Position numbers and translations under genes: made by a program. 11,728 bases of DNA from JANRIZ01 sp033764445. Its GTDB lineage: Bacteria > Verrucomicrobiota > Verrucomicrobiia > JAWXBN01. Shown here piece by piece: positions 6,056 to 11,728 of this stretch; the stretch's first letter is position 1, and each line of letters opens with the position of its first letter. The stretch lies in assembly GCA_033764445.1 (NCBI GenBank), contig JANRIZ010000109.1:1-11728 (forward strand), in the 5' to 3' direction. The notes under the pieces are model-generated. The model was not told the DNA's origin, did no database searches, and saw only the letters and a list, made by a program, of their open reading frames with translations.

Positions 6056-6793
6056 TCAGTGGGGGGAATCCGGTTTGCCCGGGGATTTCGCCTTTTTCCG
6101 GTTGTAATCGTACCGCAATTGGAGCAGCTCGACGGCGAGGGCAAAACCCATGGGCAGGTAGATGAAGGCCTTGGGAACATGGTGGTGCATACCCTCGATG
6201 ACCAGAGTCACCCCGATGCAAAGCAGGAAACTCAGGGCGAGGATTTTGATGGCCGGGTGTTCCTGGATAAAGGCCCCGATGGGTTGGGCAAAGGCCAGCA
6301 CACCGATAAAGGACACGATGACAGCGGTGACAATAATGACCATTTGATCGGTGAGACCCACCGCCGTGATGACCGAATCAACGGAAAAGACCATGTCGAG
6401 CATGATGATTTGCATGATGGCCGCGGTGAAGGCGGCTTTGACTGCCGCTGCGCCATGTTCCTCGCGCATTTCGACCGTGTGGTGGATTTCCTTGGTGGCC
6501 TTGTAGAGAAGGAAAAGACCGCCGACGAGCAGGACCACATCCTTGACCGAGTAAATACTGTACACCTTCAATTCATCCGCCTGCACGAGCCATTGTGCTC
6601 CGAAGAGCATGCCGATGCGAAGGATCAGGGCCAGGGCCAGGCCGATGAACCGGGCCTTGTTGCGCTCGGCTTCCGGCAGGCGGCTGGTGACGATGGAGAT
6701 GATGAGAATGTTGTCAATCCCCAGGACAAGTTCCAGCCCGATGAGCAGGGCCAGGGTGGCAAGTTGGTTGGGGTCGAGAAAGGCGTCGAACAT
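6056..6793 (-). CDS. TerC-family integral membrane protein
   Basis: A 245-residue polytopic inner-membrane protein. TerC family landmarks are the acidic motif in the first membrane segment, GLELVLGIDNILI (19-31, with E21, D27 and N28), and its internal repeat LDMVFSVDSVITAVG (132-146, with D133 and D139). Seven or so hydrophobic segments cover residues 10-35, 48-70, 80-98, 122-145, 150-170, 182-200 and 208-225. Members are associated with tellurite resistance and, in characterised cases, manganese or other metal efflux coupled to secretion; the substrate here is unknown. The C-terminal 20 residues are basic and probably cytoplasmic. The start has a GGGAG ribosome site about 6 nt upstream. No ter operon genes are nearby, and no manganese riboswitch is apparent in the 99-nt leader. 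Confidence 0.9.
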   Translation of the reverse strand: MFDAFLDPNQLATLALLIGLELVLGIDNILIISIVTSRLPEAERNKARFIGLALALILRIGMLFGAQWLVQADELKVYSIYSVKDVVLLVGGLFLLYKATKEIHHTVEMREEHGAAAVKAAFTAAIMQIIMLDMVFSVDSVITAVGLTDQMVIIVTAVIVSFIGVLAFAQPIGAFIQEHPAIKILALSFLLCIGVTLVIEGMHHHVPKAFIYLPMGFALAVELLQLRYDYNRKKAKSPGKPDSPH

Positions 6794-6892
6794 GGTGGCT
6801 CCCGTATTGAGTGGTTCCGTGTGTCGCCTATGCTTTAAATGGAGAGGGACGATTGTCCAGCAGTTTTCGGAAAAAACACAGGGTCAATGCTG

Positions 6893-9800
6893 TCACTTGA
6901 AAAGCCCTTTGAGCAGGCCGCCAAGCGCATTTTGATCGTCCTGTTGCTGTGTCGGCTCGGACGGGTTCTGCTGGCCCTGTTTTTGATCTTTGCCCGCCCC
7001 TTTGAGCAGGTCCATCAGCAGATTGGCCCCCGCGTTGACGGCGGCCTCACCGAGCATTTTGTTTTTGTCGAATGTGAAAACCGGTTGACTGATCGTCCCC
7101 GAGAGTTTGGCCGCCCCCGGAAGTTTGGACCATTCACTTTCCTGGCCCCCCAGCGAGGGGAGGGTTGTGAAAAATGCAGATTGTTTGAGGGCCGCGCGTT
7201 TGGCCTTGAAGGTGGTGTCCATGGAAAGAGCGCCATTCCACAGGACGCTCCCGGTAAAAAAGCTCTGCACCACGTCGCCGCCGATGGAACTGTCCTTCGT
7301 GGTCATCCGTCCCCCGCTGACCTGGGCTGAAAAGTCGATGCTGTCGATTTCCGCCGCCGCAATCTGCGGCGAATCGAGGACCTTGCCCAGCTGGGCCAGA
7401 CCGTCCCGGATGGACGGGATTTTTTCGATGTCGGCATTGCGCATGGAGAAATCCAGTGATCCGTTGAGTGAAGGGCCGATCTGCTGCCAGCCCGTGCCCG
7501 AGGCACCGAGGGTAAAGGCCACGTTGATATTGCCGCTGACGCTGTCCTTGAGACCCGGATTGAAGGCGAGCAGCCAGGGGGTGATGGGCATGGAAACCGT
7601 GTTGAAGCTCATGCCGTAGACGGGTTTGGAGGGGGTTGCCATGTCCTGCTGGAAATTCAGGGAAAAGGGGACCCCTCCCATCTTGGCACCGGCCTTTTCA
7701 ATTTTCATCAGAGGCCCTTTTTTCAGACAGGTCAACTGGAGTCCGGTAAGTTTGAGCGAGCGGAGGATCAGCGTATCGACCGAGACCGTGAGGTTCAGAT
7801 CGCGCGTCGGGGCGGCGGAAGGAGGCGGGGCCACAGGCCCATTCTGGCCCGGCCCGGGTGCCGGGGTGCCGGGGGTGGCGCGATAGGCCGGGAAAAAGCG
7901 GTCATACCACGGGGTGAAGTCCAGGGAAGGACTTTGCACTTTCAAATGGGCGAGGGCCGGGGTGATCTCCCCGGAGACAAAAATCTGATTCTTCGCACCT
8001 GCGGTGGGGTCCCACTGGGCGCTGGCTGAACGGATCACACAGGTGGCGTTTGAGAGGGTGCTCATGTCCACCGCCGCACTGAAATTCAGCGGGGGCAATC
8101 CGGAAAGTTCCCTGTTGTCGAAGGCGAATTGTTTCAGGTCCGCACTGGCCTTGATATCAAATCCGTTCTGGCCGTAACGCATGCTGGCTTTTCCCGAAAG
8201 ATCGATGCTGCGCAGGGAGCCATCCGGGAATGACGCGGCAATGACCGGGGCCAGGGCCGATTGGCGGAGATTGCTGACAGTGAACTCACTTTCAAAGCTG
8301 CTGAAATCCGTGAGTCCGGAAAAATTCCCTTTCCAGGAGCCGGCCGGTGCCCCATTGAGATTCAAGTCCAACTGGGCATTTTGCAGTTTGAGCCGGGGCG
8401 TGTTCCAATCGATCCCACCGCGGAATGTGAGAGTGGCCTTGGGATAACGGATGTTTTTCCAGGAAACATCCAGCGAGGAGGTGATCAGGTCTGTCTGGAG
8501 AATCCAGTGCCCGCCGGAAACGAGTTTCCAATCAATCTGTGTTTTGAGATTGCCTGAGGCCACCGTCAGGTTTGGGACCGGTTTGAGGGTGAAAAGAGGG
8601 GGCAGCGGGAGGTCCAGGTCCAGATTCCCCGCGCCGGCCCAGTCGGAAAGGTCCATGTTCCCATCCAATGTTCCCGAGAGCAGGACCATGCCCTTCTCCG
8701 CAATCCGGATGGCGGAGGGCGAGATATGGACCTTGTCGAGGGAGGTGACGACAATCACGCCGTCAAAACTCGCGCTTCCATCAGTCAGGGGCAGGGAGGG
8801 TTTTGTGGGGAGAGTGTTTTGGAACGAGATTTTTTCGGCAAAGAAATGTCCGTCAAAGGTCAGGGTTTTCCCTCCCTCACTGGCGGAGAAGGAGGCGTTG
8901 GCGGATACTTTGCCCGAACGCACCTGTTCGCTTTCGGGAAGATGCATCAGGGCCAGCCAGGGGGCCAGGTCGGTCGGGAAAAGCTGGAACGCCACAAAGG
9001 CCGGCGGCGTCCCTGCCGAGGCATGACCCTCCGCCCAGGAGAGGGACATCGGTTGGTTGAGCGAGGCCTTCAGCAACGGCGCATTTTGCTGGGATGCCTC
9101 CAGGGAGAGTTTTGAAATGGTGACCTGCTGCTTTGACCGGTCGATGGAAACAGTCTGTTCGGTGGTCAGTTGCACCGGTTTCCAGAGATTGGCAGGCAGC
9201 CGCGGGGAGGAAATATTCAGCGGACGTGCCTCCAGGCGGCCGGTGGTCCGGATCAGCTGACCTCCCGAGGTGGCACTGAGATGACCCGTGACGGAGAGGG
9301 AACTGTCGAGAAAGTCGATTTGCCGGGCGGCCCCCAGCAGATTGAGAATGTTGCTGCGGACCGGTCCGAGTTGGAAATCCAGCTCGGCCTCCCCCAGGGT
9401 CGGTGTCATGGTCCCGGAGACCGTCAGGGAGGTGAGCATGATGCCGTCGCGTTCAAGGGTCACATGGGTGTCCCTGAGCTGCCCGCCGCCCGTGCCCGCG
9501 GCCGTGAGATTGACCGCCGCCCGCACCGCGATCCCATCGAGTGATTCGTTCACAATCCGACCCTTGCATCGGTCGACAGCCAGCCGGGCGATCAGACCGG
9601 TGGGAACCAGGTCTTCCGTCCACTGCAGGGTCCCCTTCAATTCAAATCGTCCGCCCGCCTCTGTTTTGGGATCGGATTCCGACCAGGAAAATTCCCCATC
9701 CGTCTGAAGCGTCATCTCCCGGCCCGGGGTCACCGGGGCGGCGGCCAGCGAGACATTCTGGACCTTCCAACGGTGGTCGTCGCGTGTTCCGTTCCATTCC

Positions 9801-10267
9801 AGGCCGGAGATTTTCAGGGAGCCGACCGACCAGGTGAGGTTGACGTTTTTGCCCGGTTTTGAAGGCGGGGCCGGAAGAGCATGGGGGTTGACGGGCCGGG
9901 TGAAAATTTTTGGTTTTTCGAGCGAGAGCAGGCTGATGTCGAGGTGACGGTTTTTCCAGAGGGCCGCCCCCTGATAGGTCATTTGCAACCGGGCCACCTC
10001 TGCCATCGGAGCCTCCGCCGGACCGACCCTCAGATTTTCGAGTGTGAGGTCGGAGAGGGGTTTCCAGACCGCTTTGGAGGCGTGGATTTCCACCCCCAGG
10101 TTTTTGGAAAGCAGCGGCAGGACAATCAGACGCACCCCGCTGTCGGTGGTCATGAACCAGAGCCCGCCTCCCAGTGCGCACAGAATCAGCATGGCCCCGA
10201 GGAAAAACCATTTCAAACAACCGGACTTTTTTGGGACAGGGACCGCAGGGGAGGGGGTGTCGCTCAT
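6893..10267 (-). CDS. Large AsmA-like envelope protein
   Basis: A 1124-residue protein with a short cytoplasmic N terminus, one membrane anchor (about 19-39, WFFLGAMLILCALGGGLWF) and a very long periplasmic body rich in beta-strand-like alternation. The segment after the anchor (VRLIVLPLLSKNLGVEIHASKAVW...LTLENLRVG) matches AsmA/TamB-type N termini. A Pro/Gly/Ala-rich spacer lies at about 795-825. The C-terminal part has the AsmA pattern: GSLDFSMRNADIEKIPSI near 936, GGRMTTKDSSI near 985, and AKLSGTISQPVFTF near 1050. AsmA-like proteins bridge inner and outer membrane and are implicated in lipid transport; that role here is inferred from family. The last 45 residues are Gln-rich with an amphipathic GGLLKGLFK end. 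ATG 10267 has no clear ribosome site; GATAAT lies 8 nt upstream. Confidence 0.8.
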   Translation of the reverse strand: MSDTPSPAVPVPKKSGCLKWFFLGAMLILCALGGGLWFMTTDSGVRLIVLPLLSKNLGVEIHASKAVWKPLSDLTLENLRVGPAEAPMAEVARLQMTYQGAALWKNRHLDISLLSLEKPKIFTRPVNPHALPAPPSKPGKNVNLTWSVGSLKISGLEWNGTRDDHRWKVQNVSLAAAPVTPGREMTLQTDGEFSWSESDPKTEAGGRFELKGTLQWTEDLVPTGLIARLAVDRCKGRIVNESLDGIAVRAAVNLTAAGTGGGQLRDTHVTLERDGIMLTSLTVSGTMTPTLGEAELDFQLGPVRSNILNLLGAARQIDFLDSSLSVTGHLSATSGGQLIRTTGRLEARPLNISSPRLPANLWKPVQLTTEQTVSIDRSKQQVTISKLSLEASQQNAPLLKASLNQPMSLSWAEGHASAGTPPAFVAFQLFPTDLAPWLALMHLPESEQVRSGKVSANASFSASEGGKTLTFDGHFFAEKISFQNTLPTKPSLPLTDGSASFDGVIVVTSLDKVHISPSAIRIAEKGMVLLSGTLDGNMDLSDWAGAGNLDLDLPLPPLFTLKPVPNLTVASGNLKTQIDWKLVSGGHWILQTDLITSSLDVSWKNIRYPKATLTFRGGIDWNTPRLKLQNAQLDLNLNGAPAGSWKGNFSGLTDFSSFESEFTVSNLRQSALAPVIAASFPDGSLRSIDLSGKASMRYGQNGFDIKASADLKQFAFDNRELSGLPPLNFSAAVDMSTLSNATCVIRSASAQWDPTAGAKNQIFVSGEITPALAHLKVQSPSLDFTPWYDRFFPAYRATPGTPAPGPGQNGPVAPPPSAAPTRDLNLTVSVDTLILRSLKLTGLQLTCLKKGPLMKIEKAGAKMGGVPFSLNFQQDMATPSKPVYGMSFNTVSMPITPWLLAFNPGLKDSVSGNINVAFTLGASGTGWQQIGPSLNGSLDFSMRNADIEKIPSIRDGLAQLGKVLDSPQIAAAEIDSIDFSAQVSGGRMTTKDSSIGGDVVQSFFTGSVLWNGALSMDTTFKAKRAALKQSAFFTTLPSLGGQESEWSKLPGAAKLSGTISQPVFTFDKNKMLGEAAVNAGANLLMDLLKGAGKDQKQGQQNPSEPTQQQDDQNALGGLLKGLFK

Positions 10268-10348
10268 GGCAAAACATTATCCGTTGTCCCGGGGGCGTCG
10301 AGTTCCAAAATGGATGAGACTGACTCCCAGGAAACCGGGGAAAAGGCA

Positions 10349-10426
10349 CCCGCAGACTTGTCCCGGACTGGCTCGGGATGTCGCGGATGAACGCGGAAGG
10401 AATCCGGAGACTGACGGACCTCTCTT
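10349..10426. repeat. 78-bp direct repeat, left copy
   Basis: Matches 10800-10877 in the same orientation at 71 of 78 positions; the first 36 bases are identical. It contains an imperfect hairpin TCCCG (10361-10365) / CGGGA (10374-10378) and a gatgaacgcgga core. It lies between the AsmA-like gene and the decayed hicA. The two copies bracket the hicB module, suggesting duplication of a dispersed repeat or recombination around an inserted cassette. Confidence 0.93.
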
Positions 10427-10459
10427 ATCGGCCTGCACACTGAGGATCAAAATGTCCGG

Positions 10460-10546
10460 GGGATTCCGATTGTTTCACCAAAAGCCCATGCCTCTAGTGT
10501 GCCCCCTGCAGTCTCAATTTTTGGAAATCAGGTCTTTGCGTTTCAC
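10460..10546 (-). pseudogene. Decayed hicA-type toxin remnant
   Basis: The hicB stop overlaps a GTG start (GTGA), the usual tight hicB-hicA arrangement. From it the frame reads VKRKDLISKN then stop, and MKRKDLI-type starts are typical of HicA mRNA-interferase toxins. Removing one base from the A5 run (complement of 10517-10521) would continue as KIETAGGTL, again HicA-like. Further on, in other frames, RHG (10485-10493) and RNP (10460-10468) appear at about the spacing of the HicA RHGG...RNP block, which includes the catalytic histidine region. Multiple frameshifts and an in-frame TGA mean no functional toxin is made. This is pattern reading by eye; a profile search is needed for proof. Confidence 0.5.
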
Positions 10547-10734
10547 GCCAGTTCCAATTCTTCTTCTTTGCGAATGCCAGGTATTTCTTCTTTGGAAAAG
10601 GTTTCGTACAAGTCCCGCAGTTGGGCCTTCAAATCTTCAATGTCTTCGCCCTGCGTCCAGTGATCGGGATAGGCGTTGAGGTATCCGAGATAATTCCCAT
10701 CATCCTCTTTCCAATATGTGAACTTTGTTCTCAT
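10543..10734 (-). CDS. HicB-family antitoxin-like protein
   Basis: A 63-residue protein of the short HicB type: RTKFTYWKEDDGNYLGYLNAYPDHWTQGEDIEDL then a helical LKAQLRDLYETFSKEEIPGIRK. This matches the partial RNase H-like fold of HicB antitoxins (beta strands with a GY..L/P segment, then a helix); no DNA-binding tail is visible. HicB antitoxins neutralise HicA mRNA interferases and often autoregulate. ATG 10734 is preferred because the family begins MRTKFTYW; an upstream in-frame GTG at 10767 would add a Lys-rich 11-residue extension. An A-rich tract (complement of 10748-10788) and TATATT lie just upstream. The partner toxin directly downstream appears broken, so this may be an orphan antitoxin. 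The gene is visibly more AT-rich than its neighbours. Confidence 0.75.
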   Translation of the reverse strand: MRTKFTYWKEDDGNYLGYLNAYPDHWTQGEDIEDLKAQLRDLYETFSKEEIPGIRKEEELELA

Positions 10735-10799
10735 ACACTGAATATACTTCTTTTTTTTGACTGACACGTTTTTTCTTTTGTTTTGAAGGAGATTGGGCG

Positions 10800-10877
10800 C
10801 CCGCAGACTTGTCCCGGACTGGCTCGGGATGTCGCAGATGAACGCAGAGGGAATCCGGAGACTGGCAGAACTCTATT
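10800..10877. repeat. 78-bp direct repeat, right copy
   Basis: Second copy of the repeat at 10349-10426, same orientation, seven mismatches. It fills the gap between the hicB upstream region and the acyltransferase gene. Its right edge covers the stop codon and part of the last sense codon of that gene, so the repeat boundary helps define the end of the acyltransferase. Confidence 0.93.
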
Positions 10878-11580
10878 CCCGGCCCTTGCGGTGTTGGGCG
10901 GTTTGTGGAAGATCGGCGGGTGTGAGCCGGTAGTCGGTGATCATTTCCTGATACAGGTCGCGGAGGCTTTGGGCAATTTGCGCGTTGAGCCGGGATCGGT
11001 CCATGCCCTTGGTGACGTGGAGGGGCGGACCGTACCGGATCCACAGGCGGCGACCCTGAAACCAGGATTTTGGATCGTACAGACGGTCGGAGCCGAGGAT
11101 GACGCAGGGATGGATCGGGGCCCCCGAGAGAAGAGCCAGTGTGGCCGCCCCCTCCGTGATCGGGGCTCCATTGAGGACGGAGCGTTCCCCCGAGCGCAAA
11201 CCGCCCTCCGGATACAGACCCAGCAGGCGTCCATTTTTCAGACGGTCAAGACAATGCCGGATCGCCTTCCGGTCGACACCGAACCGGTTGAGCGGCACGC
11301 AGCCTACACTCAGAAAAAAGGCGCGCATGACCGGGTTGCCGAAAAATTCCAGGGAGGTGACAAAGTCCACCGGACGCCCGCAGCGGGCCCCCATCAGGGG
11401 CGGGTCGAAATGGCTGATGTGATTGGAGACCAGGATTCCCGCGCCCGTGCGGGGAAGGTGCTGGCGTCCGGTGATGACCGCCTTCCAGAAAATGCGGATG
11501 AAGAGGTAGGCGGCATTGCGGCCCCACCAGTTGTTGAAACCGAACCAGAGCCATTTGAGCCGCGGGATTTCAAAGGTCAT
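10873..11580 (-). CDS. PlsC-like 1-acyl-glycerol-3-phosphate acyltransferase family protein
   Basis: A 235-residue membrane-associated acyltransferase. The four PlsC/LPLAT blocks are in order: SNHISHFDPPL (52-62, HX4D with H54 and D59 catalytic), GCVPLNR (93-99), LYPEGGLRSGE (122-132, a variant of FPEGTRS with Gly for Thr) and PIHPCVILG (155-163). Such enzymes acylate lysophosphatidate or related acceptors in phospholipid synthesis; the exact acceptor is not readable. The hydrophobic N terminus (about 10-36, Trp-rich) likely attaches it to the inner membrane. The ATG at 11580 overlaps the end of the upstream CoA-binding gene by 11 nt, so the two are translationally coupled and probably one operon. 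The final codon and stop lie in a copy of the 78-bp repeat. Confidence 0.9.
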   Translation of the reverse strand: MTFEIPRLKWLWFGFNNWWGRNAAYLFIRIFWKAVITGRQHLPRTGAGILVSNHISHFDPPLMGARCGRPVDFVTSLEFFGNPVMRAFFLSVGCVPLNRFGVDRKAIRHCLDRLKNGRLLGLYPEGGLRSGERSVLNGAPITEGAATLALLSGAPIHPCVILGSDRLYDPKSWFQGRRLWIRYGPPLHVTKGMDRSRLNAQIAQSLRDLYQEMITDYRLTPADLPQTAQHRKGRE

Positions 11581-11728
11581 CCGGCGAGACCCCGATGCCG
11601 AGAATGGAACAGGCCGTGACGATGTTCAGCTTGAGCTCGGTGGCCTTTTCGACCATGTCGTCACTTTCCGTTCCGGGATTGAGCCACACCTCACGGGCCC
11701 CCTTTTTGGCGATCTCCTCAAGCACACG
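11570..11728 (-). CDS. CoA-binding domain protein (YccU-like), C-terminal fragment
   Basis: The frame is open to the window edge and gives 52 residues ending in TGA. The pattern VLEEIAKKGAREVWLNPGTESDD...KATELKLNIVTACSILGIGV matches the C-terminal half of small CoA-binding (CoA_binding_2, Rossmann-type) proteins, where W-x-N/Q-PG and a late Cys-Ile/Ser-Leu segment are typical. Function of the family is unclear; members bind CoA or nucleotides. It overlaps the acyltransferase start by 11 nt, so the pair is likely co-translated. The N-terminal half is outside the window. Confidence 0.8.
   Translation of the reverse strand, partial: RVLEEIAKKGAREVWLNPGTESDDMVEKATELKLNIVTACSILGIGVSPDDL

Noticed and set aside
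5202..6838. Plus-strand open frames opposite purB and the terC-family gene
   Set aside because: Their products (Gly/Asp/His-rich) match no family I recognise, and both minus-strand genes are clear full-length homologues.
6794..6892. Promoter of the terC-family gene (TTGACC or TGGACA on the minus strand) and an asmA terminator
   Set aside because: No -10 at acceptable spacing, and the only stem before the T6 run is four base pairs. Not strong enough to annotate.
9268..9300. CTGAGA followed by ACCCG, resembling part of a TPP riboswitch
   Set aside because: It lies inside the AsmA-like coding sequence, far from thiG, and the other conserved riboswitch segments are missing. The 56 nt before the receiver-ThiG gene also has no room for a TPP aptamer.
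10748..10788. T-rich tract as a plus-strand terminator
   Set aside because: No stem precedes it and no plus-strand gene ends nearby. It is better seen as the A-rich upstream region of hicB.
10783..11619. Plus-strand open frame of 278 codons opposite the acyltransferase
   Set aside because: It runs through the repeat and antisense to the four conserved acyltransferase blocks, and shows no motif of its own.
1..11728. CRISPR array, tRNA or rRNA genes, insertion sequence transposase
   Set aside because: I saw no regularly spaced repeat array, no tRNA-like cloverleaf, and no transposase or integrase frame in the window.

Overview
The window reads as ordinary chromosome of a fairly GC-rich, Gram-negative-type bacterium. 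An AsmA-like envelope protein, PlsC-type and TerC-type membrane proteins, PurS-type purine synthesis and short intergenic 'cacgga / gatgaacgc' repeats together make me think of the PVC group (for example Verrucomicrobiota). That placement is an inference from style and not from a marker gene I can resolve to a phylum.

Left part, plus strand (1-3529): the 3' half of leuS ends in a compact hairpin with a T-run. It is followed by an unusual single gene that joins a complete response-regulator receiver domain to a complete thiazole synthase (ThiG). Two small membrane-protein genes follow at operon spacing: a YqaA/DedA-type protein (9 nt gap) and a DUF2062 protein (ATGA overlap).

Middle part, minus strand (3505-10267): purS overlaps the DUF2062 gene tail to tail by 25 nt. 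Reading upstream from purS come an ORF6N-domain (phage/KilA-like) gene containing a perfect 18-bp inverted repeat, a 343-nt gene-free patch of palindromic repeats, purB (adenylosuccinate lyase), a terC-family membrane protein gene, and a 1124-residue AsmA-like protein. The ORF6N gene and its repeat patch sit between two purine genes and look like an accessory insertion.

Right part (10268-11728): a 78-bp direct repeat (71 of 78 positions identical) brackets a small hicB-type antitoxin gene. Immediately downstream of hicB, starting on a GTGA overlap, is what reads as a decayed hicA toxin: the start is intact, then frame is lost. Beyond the second repeat copy lies a PlsC-like acyltransferase, overlapped by 11 nt by the 3' end of a CoA-binding-domain gene that runs off the window.

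The best candidate for an undescribed system is the receiver-ThiG fusion. All five canonical receiver residues and the ThiG Schiff-base lysine are present, and no usable start codon lies between the two domains. This suggests thiazole synthesis under phosphorylation control or tethered to a signalling partner. Second are the small accessory islands (ORF6N and hicB/hicA remnant), each associated with short repeats.
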